This document shows positions 16,491 through 26,529 of a stretch of DNA of 39,429 nt, in pieces; the stretch's first letter is position 1, and each line of letters opens with the position of its first letter. The notes under the pieces are model-generated. The model made no database searches. It saw only the letters and a program-made list of their open reading frames with translations, and was not told the origin of the DNA. The stretch comes from Paracoccaceae bacterium (GTDB lineage: Bacteria > Pseudomonadota > Alphaproteobacteria > Rhodobacterales > Rhodobacteraceae): contig JAHEAO010000028.1 in assembly GCA_024642725.1 (NCBI GenBank), forward strand, positions 1 to 39,429. Direction: 5' to 3'. The position numbers and the translations under genes are program-made.

Positions 16491-17998
16491 CAGCGTTCGC
16501 CCGCCAATATCCGGCGAATCTCTCTGACCATTTCCGCACGGGGCACTTCGAACTGGGCTGGTTGCGACTTCCATTCTTCGTGACTGGCACTTGCGGCGAT
16601 CTTCGCGCCGAGTACCAGGTCCTTGATCTGAACGACACCTGCGGTCTTCTCTTCTGCACCCTCGATCACGGCGACAGGCGAATTGCGCCTGTCCGCATAC
16701 TTGAGCTGGTTGCCGAAGTTCTTCGGATTACCCAGATAGACCTCTGCCCGGATGCCCGCGTTCCGCAACTCCGCTACCATTGCCTGATAGTCGGCCATGC
16801 GGTCCCGGTCCATCACGGTCACAACGACCGGACCGATGGCGTCCGTCGCAATGCGCCCCTTGGCATGCAACGCGGCCAATAGCCTGTCGACGCCGATAGA
16901 TATTCCAGTCGCGGGGACTTCCTGTCCGGTGAAGCGTTTGACCAGATCGTCATAGCGCCCGCCCCCCGCAACACTGCCGAACTGCCGTGGCCTGCCCTTC
17001 TCGTCACGTATCTCGAAGGTCAGTTCTGCCTCGAAAACAGGCCCTGTATAATACCCGAGGCCGCGCACCACCGAGGGGTCGACCTCGATCCGGTCGGACC
17101 CGTAACCTTGCGTGGCAAGAAGCGCCGCGATGGTTTCTAACTCGTTCACGCCCTCGGCGCCGGTCGACGATCCAGTCACCAACTCATGCAGACGGGCGAC
17201 CGTCTCACGCCCTGTGCTGCGTTTGGCATCCATAAACGCCATGATAACATCGGCCTGAGAATCCCGAAGACCCGCGCCTCCGGTGAAATCCCCGCTTTCG
17301 TCCTTGCGCCCCTCGCCCAACAAAGCCCGCACGCCTTCCGGCCCAAGCCTGTCCAGCTTGTCGATCGCCCGCAGAACGATTCCGCGTTCCGCAGCGAATT
17401 GATCGGGCTGCGCAGGATTGAGCACCCCCGCAACCTCCATCACGCCGTTCAGAACCTTTCGGTTGTTCACGCGGACGATATAGTCTCCTCTCGGAATGCC
17501 GACCGCTTCCAATGTGTCCGAAAGCATCGAGCAGATTTCGGCATCCGCCGCCACACTTGCCGAACCCACCGTATCCGCATCACATTGGTAGAACTGCCGG
17601 AAACGCCCGGGCCCCGGCTTTTCATTGCGCCAGACCGGCCCCATCGCATAACGCCTGTAGGGTGTCGGCAAGTCGTTTCGGTGCTGTGCAAATACCCGCG
17701 CCAGCGGGGCGGTCAGATCGTATCTCAGCGCCAGCCAATCGCCGGGCTTGTCGCCCTCCGCGTCTTCTTGCCAGGCGAAAACGCCCTCGTTCGGCCGATC
17801 CACATCGGGCAGGAATTTTCCCAATGCCTCGACCGTTTCTACGGCAGAGCTTTCCAGTGCGTCGAAGCCGTAGCGATGGTAGACTTCCGCGATTTGGTCC
17901 AGCATGGCCTTGCGTCCGGTCACTTCCGCGCCGAAATAGTCGCGAAAGCCCTTGGGCGTTTCGGCCTTGGGCCGGGGCTGCTTTTTGTCCTTGGCCAT
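16490..17998 (-). CDS. hisS: Histidine-tRNA ligase
   Basis: This 502-residue class II synthetase charges tRNA-His. It shows PKGFRDYFG near the N-terminus, motif 2 ([26 protein letters not shown]), the histidine-specific [15 protein letters not shown], motif 3 ([14 protein letters not shown]...[11 protein letters not shown]), and a C-terminal anticodon-binding domain ([18 protein letters not shown] onward). The ATG at 17998 has AGGGAAAG upstream. The 85 extra in-frame residues upstream are low-complexity antisense of slyX and are rejected. It is the first gene of hisS-hisZ-hisG-HAD and is divergent from slyX across an 85-base gap. Confidence 0.97.
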   Translation of the reverse strand: MAKDKKQPRPKAETPKGFRDYFGAEVTGRKAMLDQIAEVYHRYGFDALESSAVETVEALGKFLPDVDRPNEGVFAWQEDAEGDKPGDWLALRYDLTAPLARVFAQHRNDLPTPYRRYAMGPVWRNEKPGPGRFRQFYQCDADTVGSASVAADAEICSMLSDTLEAVGIPRGDYIVRVNNRKVLNGVMEVAGVLNPAQPDQFAAERGIVLRAIDKLDRLGPEGVRALLGEGRKDESGDFTGGAGLRDSQADVIMAFMDAKRSTGRETVARLHELVTGSSTGAEGVNELETIAALLATQGYGSDRIEVDPSVVRGLGYYTGPVFEAELTFEIRDEKGRPRQFGSVAGGGRYDDLVKRFTGQEVPATGISIGVDRLLAALHAKGRIATDAIGPVVVTVMDRDRMADYQAMVAELRNAGIRAEVYLGNPKNFGNQLKYADRRNSPVAVIEGAEEKTAGVVQIKDLVLGAKIAASASHEEWKSQPAQFEVPRAEMVREIRRILAGER

Positions 17999-18083
17999 CG
18001 GGTCTTTCCCTTGCGATCCGTCGCGGCGGGGTCTAGCGGAAGGGCGGATTGGGAGCAAGCGGCAGGTGGGGGAAGAGGAACAA

Positions 18084-18290
18084 ATGGAAAAGCGATTGCT
18101 GCAACTCGAAGAACAGGTCGCACATCTGACACGGCTGACCGATGATCTTTCGGACATCGTCGCGCGACAGGAGCGCGACCTTGCGGTTATGGCGCGCCGG
18201 ATGGAAATGCTGATGGAACGGGCCGCCGAACGCGAGGTGCAGGAGGGCGGCACGGTTCCCCTGGCCGACCAGCGGCCACCTCATTGGTAG
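18084..18290 (+). CDS. slyX: SlyX family protein
   Basis: This 68-residue all-helical protein has a leucine-heptad core ([23 protein letters not shown]) and the C-terminal PPHW that corresponds to the PPHY-type tail of SlyX. GAGGA lies about 5 bases before the ATG at 18084. The longer open frame upstream belongs to the antisense of hisS and is not used. The function of SlyX is unknown; it is a short coiled-coil protein. It ends 4 bases before the convergent TauE gene. Confidence 0.85.
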   Translation: MEKRLLQLEEQVAHLTRLTDDLSDIVARQERDLAVMARRMEMLMERAAEREVQEGGTVPLADQRPPHW

Positions 18291-18294
18291 GGCA

Positions 18295-19059
18295 TCACAA
18301 GAGACTTAGAAGCCGCTGCACACCTATGGAAAATGCCAGCATTCCAACACAGACAGTCAGTGGCCGTTTGGGCACATAGCGCGCCAGATATCCGCCAATC
18401 ATCGCCGCCGGCACCCCCCCCATGACCAGCCCTGCAAGAGACATCCCTATCTGGTTCCAATGGATATCAGCTCCCCAAATGCCGCTGGCAAACGTCAGCG
18501 CCAGAACGGCAAATACCGACAGGGAGACGACCAGTTCGGCAAAGGCAGAACTGCCTATCGCGTGACGTGGCTCCACGCCGGAACCAAGCAGAGCGGACGT
18601 CACGACCGGACCCCAGCTTCCACCAATCCCCTCGATAAGGCCGCCCGTTCCCCCAATGATATGGATATTGTGACTGGTAACGACCCTGTGCGCGGTGCCC
18701 GCGAAACCGCGCACGACGATCATGGTTCCTATGAACAATAGGTAGAGGCCGACGAGACCGGTCAGAAGATGACCTTTCAGGCCCGAAAGCATGATCGCAC
18801 CGAACAAGCCTCCGACGACTCCGGCAAGCGCCAGCGGTCTCGCGGTCTGCCAGTCGATATTGCGATGAAGATAGTGGGAAATTGAGGCAGCCGTCCCGGT
18901 TGGAATCTTTGCGGCGTTGACGGTCGCTGAAACCAGCGCCGGCGGCAATCCCTGCGCCAGAAGAATGGACGACGATATCACGCCGAAACCCATACCCAGC
19001 GCGCCATCTGCGAGTTGTGCGAAAAAACCGACCAGAAGAAACGTCAGGAAATGATCCAA
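18295..19059 (-). CDS. Sulfite exporter TauE/SafE family permease
   Basis: This 254-residue polytopic inner-membrane protein has about seven hydrophobic segments. The pattern GFFAQLADGALGMGFGVISSSILL in TM1, an internal repeat of the TauE fold (GLIEGIGGSWGPVVTSALLGSG), and Gly-rich helices identify the family. TauE/SafE proteins export sulfite, sulfoacetate or related organosulfur anions; the substrate here is not deducible. The gene is 142 bases downstream of dnaE on the same strand, with no obvious terminator between, and may have its own promoter. Confidence 0.88.
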   Translation of the reverse strand: MDHFLTFLLVGFFAQLADGALGMGFGVISSSILLAQGLPPALVSATVNAAKIPTGTAASISHYLHRNIDWQTARPLALAGVVGGLFGAIMLSGLKGHLLTGLVGLYLLFIGTMIVVRGFAGTAHRVVTSHNIHIIGGTGGLIEGIGGSWGPVVTSALLGSGVEPRHAIGSSAFAELVVSLSVFAVLALTFASGIWGADIHWNQIGMSLAGLVMGGVPAAMIGGYLARYVPKRPLTVCVGMLAFSIGVQRLLSLL

Positions 19060-19201
19060 GATCTACCGGTCGACACCATGCATGTCATATGCAGCGCCAG
19101 GTTAAACAAAGACACCAGAAACGCAAGAGGAGCATTTCCTGCAAAACAACCATGAGCGAACTGATGCTGGTTCCGCGCCCCTAGACTAAACCTTTGAAAG
19201 C

Positions 19202-22200
19202 TCACACATCCTCAACCATGACGACCCCGCCGAGCGACTTGATCGCACCCTTGATCTGTGGGTTCAGGGCAAACTCCGTCTTTGGTGTCACGTCATATTC
19301 CGCGCCAGATATGCGATCAGACACACAAAACGTCAGCGGCCCGCGGTTGCGAACCTTGTTGCCGTCATCCATCCGATCCAGGAGTGACCTCACGCTGAAA
19401 ATCGCAGCCTCGTCATCGATGTAGACCTTCAGCCCCATACCTGCCGCCCCGGTAGCGACATTATCGATCGGCGCTATCGAGCGGGCGAGCAATTTGAGTT
19501 GCTCTGATTCCATCGTCGCTTCGACCGTCAGAACGACATTGGCGCCAATCTCCAGAAAATCGCGTGAGGCTTCCAGGGTGTCGGAGAAGACAGTCGCCTC
19601 GTAGAGACCTGTCGGATCAGACAGTTGCACGAAAGCAAACCGGTTTCCTCGGGCCGACTTTCGTTCCTGTCGGCCACTGACGGACCCCGCCATCTTCGCG
19701 AGATGTGCGCCGCGTTCGGCTTGCGCGGCAACCTCCGCCAATGTCATGATACCCTGGCGCTTGAGCGGCGCCATGTAATCGTCCAACGGATGCCCCGAAA
19801 GGTAGAAACCGATGGCTTTGTGCTCTTCGGCCAACCGTTCATTCGGAAGCCAATCCTCAACGGGCGACAATCTGGGCTCCGGCAGATCATCGCCTGCCTC
19901 ACCAAACAACGACACCTGACTGGAGTTGCGCTGTTCATGAATCGCGGCAGAGTAATTTACCAGCCCGTCAAGGCTGTCGAACACCCGACGGCGGTTCGGA
20001 TCGAGCTGATCGAAAGCTCCTGACCGGGCCAGCATCTCCATCGGCCGTTTACCGATGCGCTTCAGGTCAACGCGACGCGCAAAATCGTAAAGTGTCACGA
20101 ACGGCTTGCCGCCGCGCGCCTCTGCAATCAGCTTCATTGCGTCGGCACCGACGTTCTTGAGCGCACCCAATGCATAGACGACCCGCCCATCCCACACGCT
20201 GAAGGTCGCTTCTGACCGGTTCACGCACGGTGGCACGATGTCGATTTCAAGACCTCGGCGGACTTCTTCGGCATAGGTGGCAAGCTTATCGGTCAGATGA
20301 ATATCGCAATTCATCACACCGGCCATGAACTCGACAGGATAATTCGACTTCAGCCAGCCCGTCTGATAGCTCACAACTGCATATGCTGCGGCATGCGATT
20401 TGTTGAAACCGTAGTTGGCAAATTTTTCAAGGAGGTCGAATACCTCGCGCGCCTTCTTGGGGTCGACACCGTTGGCTTTCGCGCCCGCCTCAAACTTGGG
20501 ACGCTCCTTTGCCATTTCCTCGGCGATTTTCTTGCCCATTGCGCGGCGCAACAGGTCGGCACCACCAAGACTGTATCCCGCCATTTCCTGCGCGATCTGC
20601 ATCACCTGCTCCTGATAGACGATGATGCCTTGCGTCTCTTCAAGAATATGATCGATCAGGGGGTGGATGGATTCCAAGGGCCGCAGCCCGTTCTTGACCT
20701 CGCAATACGTCGGGATGTTTTCCATCGGGCCGGGACGATAGAGCGCCACCAACGCCACGATATCCTCGATGCAGGTAGGCTTCATGCGTCTGAGCGCATC
20801 CATCATGCCCGAGCTTTCCACCTGGAAAACCGCAACGGTCTTCGCGCTGGCGTACAACTCGTAGGTCTTTTCATCGTCAAGCGGAATCAGGTTGATGTCG
20901 ATATCGACACCGCGCAATTTCAGCAGTTCGAGCGCGTTCTGAATAACCGTCAGGGTCTTGAGACCAAGAAAGTCAAACTTCACCAGCCCGGCCGCCTCGA
21001 CCCATTTCATATTGAATTGGGTAGCCGGCATGTCCGACCGGGGGTCCTGATAGAGCGGCACAAGCTCGTCCAGGGGCCGGTCACCGATCACGACCCCGGC
21101 CGCGTGGGTCGACGCATTGCGCAGCAGGCCCTCAATCTGCATTCCGTATTTCAGAAGCCGGTCGACAACTTCTTCGTTCTTCGCCTCTTCCCGCAGACGG
21201 GGTTCGTCTGCCAAAGCCTTCTCGATGCTGACGGGCTTCACACCCTCGACAGGGATCATCTTTGACAAGCGGTCAACCTGCCCGTAGGGCATCTGCAGCA
21301 CTCGACCGACATCGCGCACGGCCGCCTTGGACAGCAGCGCACCGAAGGTGATGATCTGGGCCACCCTGTCTCGGCCATATTTCTCCTGCACGTATTGAAT
21401 CACCTCTTCCCGGCGAACCATGCAAAAGTCGATATCGAAATCCGGCATGGAAACGCGTTCGGGGTTCAGGAACCGCTCGAACAGCAGGCTGTATCGCAAC
21501 GGATCAAGATCGGTGATCGTCAAGGCGTAGGCGACCAGCGAACCAGCGCCGGACCCTCGGCCCGGCCCGACCGGGATATCGTGATCCTTGGCCCATTTGA
21601 TGAAATCGGCAACGATCAGGAAGTAGCCCGGAAAACCCATTCCCTCGATGATCCCAAGCTCAAACTCCAGCCGCTTCTCATACTCTTCCAGCGCGGCCGA
21701 GGGTTCGATTACAGCCAGCCGCTCCTTCAACCCGGCCACTGCCTGGCGCCGCAATTCCTGCACCTCGTCATCGGCGAATCTTGGCAGGATGGGGTCACGT
21801 TTGTGCGCGGCATAGGCGCAGCGGCGGGCAATCTCGACAGTGTTTTCGATGGCTTCCGGCAAATCGGCAAAAAGCGTCGCCATCTCTTCGGCGGATTTGA
21901 AATAATGCTGTGCCGTCAATCGGCGGCGGGGATCCTGCTGATCCACATAAGCGCCTTGTGCGATGCAGATCAGAGCGTCATGTGCCTCATACATGTCGGG
22001 CTTGGGGAAATAGACATCATTCGTGGCCACCAGAGGCAGGTCCATCGCATAGGCCATCTCGACGAATCCGCGCTCTGTAGCCTGCTCGGCATCCGGTAGG
22101 CCCGAATCGCCGGGATGACGCTGCAGTTCGACATAGAGCCGGTCAGGATAGATCGCGGCCAACCGGGTCATCAGAGCCTCGGCTTTGGGTTGCTGCCCCT

Positions 22201-22648
22201 GTTGCAAGAAGCGGCCGACTGGTCCGTCCGCCCCCCCTGTCAGGCAAATCAGCCCTTCCGAACATGCCTCCAGTTCTTCAAGCGACACGGTCGGCAGCGC
22301 CCCGCCAGAATCAAGATACAGGCAGGAATTCAATTTCATGAGGTTCCGGTAGCCCGCCTCGTTTTGGGCAAGCAAAACGACGGCTGCGGCCGGTTGCGGT
22401 TGTTTGCCTGACCCTGCAGGATCGAAAACCAGGTCGAACTGACACCCGACGATCGGCTGAACGCCCGCGCCTTTTGCGAGAACTGAAAACTCCAATGCAG
22501 CAAACATGTTATTCGTATCGGTGACCGCCACGGCAGGCATGCCATTCTGCTCGCAAAGTCCGGTCAGCTTCTTGACCGCAACTGCGCCTTCCAGAAGCGA
22601 GTATTCACTATGGACGCGGAGGTGGATGAATCGGGCTTGTGTGCTCAT
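19202..22648 (-). CDS. dnaE: DNA polymerase III alpha subunit
   Basis: This 1148-residue replicative polymerase subunit (C-family) has an N-terminal PHP domain (FIHLRVHSEYSLLEGAV), the palm with PDFDIDFCM (Asp405/Asp407 probable catalytic pair, by analogy with E. coli 401/403), GPGRGSGAGSLVAYAL, the fingers, a helix-hairpin-helix, and a C-terminal OB domain. Length and composition fit the housekeeping DnaE1 rather than the shorter mutagenic DnaE2/ImuC. No Shine-Dalgarno sequence is visible before the ATG, and a -10-like TAGAAT lies only 11 bases upstream, so the mRNA may be nearly leaderless. Exonuclease proofreading would come from a separate DnaQ. Confidence 0.97.
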   Translation of the reverse strand: MSTQARFIHLRVHSEYSLLEGAVAVKKLTGLCEQNGMPAVAVTDTNNMFAALEFSVLAKGAGVQPIVGCQFDLVFDPAGSGKQPQPAAAVVLLAQNEAGYRNLMKLNSCLYLDSGGALPTVSLEELEACSEGLICLTGGADGPVGRFLQQGQQPKAEALMTRLAAIYPDRLYVELQRHPGDSGLPDAEQATERGFVEMAYAMDLPLVATNDVYFPKPDMYEAHDALICIAQGAYVDQQDPRRRLTAQHYFKSAEEMATLFADLPEAIENTVEIARRCAYAAHKRDPILPRFADDEVQELRRQAVAGLKERLAVIEPSAALEEYEKRLEFELGIIEGMGFPGYFLIVADFIKWAKDHDIPVGPGRGSGAGSLVAYALTITDLDPLRYSLLFERFLNPERVSMPDFDIDFCMVRREEVIQYVQEKYGRDRVAQIITFGALLSKAAVRDVGRVLQMPYGQVDRLSKMIPVEGVKPVSIEKALADEPRLREEAKNEEVVDRLLKYGMQIEGLLRNASTHAAGVVIGDRPLDELVPLYQDPRSDMPATQFNMKWVEAAGLVKFDFLGLKTLTVIQNALELLKLRGVDIDINLIPLDDEKTYELYASAKTVAVFQVESSGMMDALRRMKPTCIEDIVALVALYRPGPMENIPTYCEVKNGLRPLESIHPLIDHILEETQGIIVYQEQVMQIAQEMAGYSLGGADLLRRAMGKKIAEEMAKERPKFEAGAKANGVDPKKAREVFDLLEKFANYGFNKSHAAAYAVVSYQTGWLKSNYPVEFMAGVMNCDIHLTDKLATYAEEVRRGLEIDIVPPCVNRSEATFSVWDGRVVYALGALKNVGADAMKLIAEARGGKPFVTLYDFARRVDLKRIGKRPMEMLARSGAFDQLDPNRRRVFDSLDGLVNYSAAIHEQRNSSQVSLFGEAGDDLPEPRLSPVEDWLPNERLAEEHKAIGFYLSGHPLDDYMAPLKRQGIMTLAEVAAQAERGAHLAKMAGSVSGRQERKSARGNRFAFVQLSDPTGLYEATVFSDTLEASRDFLEIGANVVLTVEATMESEQLKLLARSIAPIDNVATGAAGMGLKVYIDDEAAIFSVRSLLDRMDDGNKVRNRGPLTFCVSDRISGAEYDVTPKTEFALNPQIKGAIKSLGGVVMVEDV

Positions 22649-22659
22649 GCTGCGACGTT

Positions 22660-22689
22660 ATTCTAGGCATGGAGATTGCGAAAGCCCAA
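22660..22689 (-). promoter_or_regulatory. Candidate promoter for dnaE
   Basis: On the minus strand TTGGGC (22684-22689) and TAGAAT (22660-22665) are 18 bases apart and point at dnaE. TAGAAT matches the consensus at five of six positions; the -35 is weak. The predicted start falls within a few bases of the ATG. Confidence 0.4.
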
Positions 22690-22728
22690 GGCGACTGTTC
22701 GGAAATATTTGAAAGAGCTTTAGCCTCG

Positions 22729-22741
22729 ACGATTGAATCGT
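22729..22741. promoter_or_regulatory. Palindrome ACGATT-G-AATCGT upstream of xdhA
   Basis: A perfect 13-bp palindrome with one central base lies in the dnaE/xdhA divergent region, 34 bp (centre to centre) from a second inverted repeat. It is a candidate operator for the purine operon. No regulator gene is present in the window. Confidence 0.4.
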
Positions 22742-22757
22742 TGCTTGCCAGATCACG

Positions 22758-22780
22758 AATTTCCAGCTTTGCTAGAAATT
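22758..22780. promoter_or_regulatory. 10-bp inverted repeat (AATTTCCAGC / GCTAGAAATT) upstream of xdhA
   Basis: Arms of 10 bp with one mismatch flank TTT. No T-run follows on either strand, so it is unlikely to be a terminator. Its position 90-110 bases before xdhA suggests a regulator site or leader hairpin. Confidence 0.45.
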
Positions 22781-22867
22781 AAGTCAACGGGCCGCACGTC
22801 TTGCTTTACGCCGCATCGGGCAGTCGTGCCAAAGGTCTGATTGAAAAGAAAGCGGCGGGCAAAAGAC

Positions 22868-24235
22868 ATGGGAGTGCAGTTTCTTCTGAACGGAGAGACG
22901 GTTCGCGTCGAGGGGGAAACCCCGACCCGGACCTTGCTGGACTGGCTACGTGAGACGCGCGGACTGAAGGGTACCAAGGAAGGCTGCAACGAAGGCGACT
23001 GCGGTGCCTGCACGGTCATGGTCAGCGACCACAATGGCAGCCGCGCGGTCAATGCCTGCATCCTGTTCCTGCCGCAACTGCATGGCAAGGCAGTTCGAAC
23101 GGTTGAAGGAATATCCGGCCCGGACGACAAGATGCATCCCGTTCAAACGGCCATGGTAACGCACCATGGGTCGCAGTGCGGCTTCTGTACGCCCGGGTTC
23201 ATCGTCTCGATGGCCGTCGCTCACAAGAACGGCCGCCGCGATTTCAACGACCAGCTGGCCGGCAACCTTTGCCGGTGCACCGGCTATGCTCCTATCATAC
23301 GTGCTGCCGAGGCCGCCGCTGAAGAGCGCGTTCCTGACTGGATGGCGGACGATCTTGCTGCCTTGAAAGCGGGCCAGTCAGGACATGTGATCCCCGGCTC
23401 GTCGGACGAACTCGCGGAATGGTACGCCGCCCATCCCGACGCAGTGCTCGTCGGCGGCGCAACGGATGTGGGCCTCTGGGTCACGAAAAGGCTGGATGAA
23501 CTGGAAGACGTCGCATTCCTCGCGGGCGTCGAGGACCTCAAGCAAATCGAGATTGGGGCCGACGCGATCCGGATCGGGGCCTGCGCGACCGTCACCGACA
23601 TTGCGGCGACAATCGCCCCGCTTCACCCCGGTTTTGCAGAGATGCTGCGTCGCTATGGATCGGTGCAGGTCCGCAACGCAGCGACGATTGGCGGCAATAT
23701 TGCCAACGGCTCACCAATCGGTGACAGCCCCCCGGCGCTCATCGCATTGGGCGCAAGATTGCATCTGCGCAAAGGTGACAAAAGGCGCGACATCGCGATC
23801 GAGGACTTCTTCATCGACTACGGCAAGCAAGACCGGGCACCCGGCGAATTCGTAGAGTTCGTTACGATCCCTCGTCAGGCCGATCGGCTCAAATGCTACA
23901 AGATCTCCAAACGCTTTGATCAGGATATTTCCGCCGTCTGCGGGTGCATCTCGATCGCGGTCGCAGATGGCATAGTAACGCAGGCCCGAATTGCCTTTGG
24001 TGGCATGGCTGGCACACCAAAGCGCGCCAAGGCTGCAGAGGCAGCAATCGTCGGTCAGCCGTGGACGGCTGAAACCACAAGGGCAGCAATGGCCGCCATG
24101 GCAAAAGACTATACTCCGATGTCTGATATGCGCGCCTCGGCTGAATACCGGATGCAAACGGCGCAGGCGCTCTTGATGCGCTACTATCTTGAGGATCAGG
24201 GCGGCCCGACCAATGTCCTGGCGGTAACGGCATGA
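22868..24235 (+). CDS. xdhA: Xanthine dehydrogenase, small (FeS/FAD) subunit
   Basis: This 455-residue subunit carries electrons from the Mo site to NAD+. Residues 1-80 are a plant-type [2Fe-2S] domain (Cys40, 45, 48, 64 in GCNEGDCGACTV), 85-160 the second [2Fe-2S] domain (Cys104, 107, 135, 137), and about 185-330 the FAD-binding domain (GGATDVGLW; NAATIGGNIANGSPIGDSPP). The C-terminal flavoprotein domain follows. The start is ATG 22868; a TTG nine codons upstream is possible because the ribosome binding site is weak. Its stop overlaps xdhB by ATGA. This is the first gene of an operon running to about 32.1 kb. Confidence 0.95.
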   Translation: MGVQFLLNGETVRVEGETPTRTLLDWLRETRGLKGTKEGCNEGDCGACTVMVSDHNGSRAVNACILFLPQLHGKAVRTVEGISGPDDKMHPVQTAMVTHHGSQCGFCTPGFIVSMAVAHKNGRRDFNDQLAGNLCRCTGYAPIIRAAEAAAEERVPDWMADDLAALKAGQSGHVIPGSSDELAEWYAAHPDAVLVGGATDVGLWVTKRLDELEDVAFLAGVEDLKQIEIGADAIRIGACATVTDIAATIAPLHPGFAEMLRRYGSVQVRNAATIGGNIANGSPIGDSPPALIALGARLHLRKGDKRRDIAIEDFFIDYGKQDRAPGEFVEFVTIPRQADRLKCYKISKRFDQDISAVCGCISIAVADGIVTQARIAFGGMAGTPKRAKAAEAAIVGQPWTAETTRAAMAAMAKDYTPMSDMRASAEYRMQTAQALLMRYYLEDQGGPTNVLAVTA

Positions 24236-26529
24236 GCGTCTCCAAACCTCTGCCGCACGATGCAGCCCCGCTCCACGTGACAGGCCAAGCGCGCTACATC
24301 GACGACATTCCCGTACCCGCCAATTGCCTTCACCTGGCGTTTGGCCTGTCCACCGTGGCGCACGCTGATTTGCGCAAGGTCGAACTGTCAGCGGTGCGCA
24401 GCGCCCCCGGAGTCCTGGCCGTGATGGAGGCTGGAGACCTGCCATTTGCAAACGACGTTTCACCATCGGCGCATGATGAACCGCTTCTGGCGACGGGTAC
24501 CGTGCATTATGTCGGTCAACCAATATTCCTCGTCGTGGCAGACAGTCATCTTAGCGCACGAAAAGCCGCGAGGCTTGGCAAGATCGACTATGTCGAGAAA
24601 CCGGCGATCCTGACGGTGGATGACGCCTTGGCTGCCAACAGCAGGTTCGAAAGCGGCCCTATTGTCTGGTCAAAGGGGGATGCTTCCGGCGAACTGAAGT
24701 CTGCGAAGAACCGTTTGCAAGGCCGCATCGAGATGGGCGGGCAGGAACATTTCTACCTTGAAGGTCAGGCTGCTCTGGCATTTCCGCAGGAAGGCGGAGA
24801 CATGCTGGTCCATTCATCTACGCAGCACCCGACCGAGATTCAGCACAAGGTCGCCGAAGCAATCGGCGTTCCGATGAACGCGGTTCGCGTCGAAACCCGG
24901 CGGATGGGGGGCGGTTTTGGTGGCAAGGAAAGTCAGGGCAATGCGCTCGCGGTCGCCTGCGCGGTCGCATCCCGTGCAACCGGGCGACCGTGCAAAATGC
25001 GGTATGATCGCGATGACGATATGGTCATCACCGGCAAAAGGCACGATTTCCGCATCGACTACGATGTAGGTTTCGATGACGAAGGTCGGATTTCGGCCAT
25101 CGAGTTCCTTCAGTACACCCGGTGTGGTTGGGCGCTCGACCTATCTATCCCCGTCGCCGACCGCGCGATGCTGCATGCCGACAACGCCTATAACCTGCCA
25201 GCCGCAAGGATCGAAAGTCATCGGCTCAGGACCAACACCCAGTCCGCAACCGCCTATCGCGGTTTTGGTGGCCCCCAGGGCATGCTTGGGATCGAACGGG
25301 TGCTTGATCACGTCGCACACGCCGTCAGTCGTGATCCCTACGAGGTGCGCAAGGTCAATTTCTATGCCGATGCTGCGGATAGGAACTCCGCTCGCCGGAC
25401 TCCAACTCAGACCACGCCCTACGACATGCAAGTCGAAGACTTCGTGCTCAACGATTTGTGCGAGAAACTGGCTAAATCCGCCGACTATCAGACCCGTCGG
25501 CAGGCCGTCGCAGACTGGAACGCAAAGAACGACATTCTGAAAAAGGGGATCGCACTGACGCCGGTGAAATTCGGGATCAGTTTTACGCTGACGCATCTGA
25601 ACCAGGCCGGCGCTTTGGTGCATGTGTATCAGGATGGTTCCATTCATCTGAACCACGGCGGCACCGAAATGGGTCAGGGCCTGTTCCTGAAGGTTGCCCA
25701 AGTCGCGGCCACGTCATTCGGCGTTGATCTTGCTTCGGTCAAGATTACCGCGACAGATACCGCGAAAGTGCCAAACACCTCGGCCACGGCAGCCTCCTCC
25801 GGATCCGATCTGAACGGAATGGCGGTAAAGGCGGCCTGCGATACGATCAAGGACCGGATCGTTGATTTCCTCGGCGAAAGGTACCAGACGCGCGACATAC
25901 GATTTGCAGACGGTTTACTTTACATCGGCAAGGAGTCGTTGACCTTCGCCGAAGCCGCCAAATTGGCGTATGAAAACCGGGTCAGCCTTTCCGCTACCGG
26001 CTTCTACAAGACCCCCAAGATCGAATGGAACCGGGTCAAAGGGAAAGGCCGCCCATTCTATTATTTTGCTTATGGAGCGGCGATCACGGAATGCGTCATC
26101 GACACGCTGACAGGTGAAAACCGAATTTTGCGGGTCGATATCTTGCATGACTGCGGTGCATCCCTGAACCCGGCGATCGACATCGGGCAGATCGAAGGTG
26201 CATTCGTGCAGGGTGCGGGCTGGCTGACGACCGAAGAACTGGTCTGGGACAACAAGGGGCGGCTGCGTACGCACGCGCCTTCGACATACAAGATTCCAGC
26301 CTGCTCTGACCGCCCCGACATCTTCAATGTCGCCTTGTACGAAGGGCAGAACCGGGAAGACACCATCTATCGTTCCAAAGCCGTTGGTGAACCCCCTTTC
26401 ATGCTTGGCATTTCCGCGTTGATGGCGCTGTCGGATGCTATTGCGTCTTGCGGTGACGGATATCCATCACTTGACGCTCCTGCCACGGCAGAGCGGGTCC
26501 TGACGACCCTGAATCGGATACGATCATGA
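24232..26529 (+). CDS. xdhB: Xanthine dehydrogenase, molybdopterin-binding subunit
   Basis: This 765-residue catalytic subunit hydroxylates hypoxanthine and xanthine to urate at a Mo-pterin centre. The motifs matching the substrate-binding and catalytic residues of bovine XDH (Glu802, Arg880, Glu1261) are present as Glu233 (GGGFGGKE), Arg343 (AYRGFGGPQ) and Glu720 (VGEPP). GTEMGQGLFLKVAQ and the QGAGWLTTEELVW segment are Mo-cofactor contacts. Retention of all three residues supports a true xanthine dehydrogenase over other aldehyde-oxidoreductase relatives. Both ends overlap neighbours by ATGA (xdhA and xdhC), implying coupled synthesis of the alpha2beta2 enzyme. Confidence 0.96.
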   Translation: MSVSKPLPHDAAPLHVTGQARYIDDIPVPANCLHLAFGLSTVAHADLRKVELSAVRSAPGVLAVMEAGDLPFANDVSPSAHDEPLLATGTVHYVGQPIFLVVADSHLSARKAARLGKIDYVEKPAILTVDDALAANSRFESGPIVWSKGDASGELKSAKNRLQGRIEMGGQEHFYLEGQAALAFPQEGGDMLVHSSTQHPTEIQHKVAEAIGVPMNAVRVETRRMGGGFGGKESQGNALAVACAVASRATGRPCKMRYDRDDDMVITGKRHDFRIDYDVGFDDEGRISAIEFLQYTRCGWALDLSIPVADRAMLHADNAYNLPAARIESHRLRTNTQSATAYRGFGGPQGMLGIERVLDHVAHAVSRDPYEVRKVNFYADAADRNSARRTPTQTTPYDMQVEDFVLNDLCEKLAKSADYQTRRQAVADWNAKNDILKKGIALTPVKFGISFTLTHLNQAGALVHVYQDGSIHLNHGGTEMGQGLFLKVAQVAATSFGVDLASVKITATDTAKVPNTSATAASSGSDLNGMAVKAACDTIKDRIVDFLGERYQTRDIRFADGLLYIGKESLTFAEAAKLAYENRVSLSATGFYKTPKIEWNRVKGKGRPFYYFAYGAAITECVIDTLTGENRILRVDILHDCGASLNPAIDIGQIEGAFVQGAGWLTTEELVWDNKGRLRTHAPSTYKIPACSDRPDIFNVALYEGQNREDTIYRSKAVGEPPFMLGISALMALSDAIASCGDGYPSLDAPATAERVLTTLNRIRS

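Noticed and set aside
20297-21265. A 322-codon plus-strand open frame inside dnaE
   Set aside because: It is antisense of the dnaE palm region, shows no recognisable domain and does not extend past the gene.
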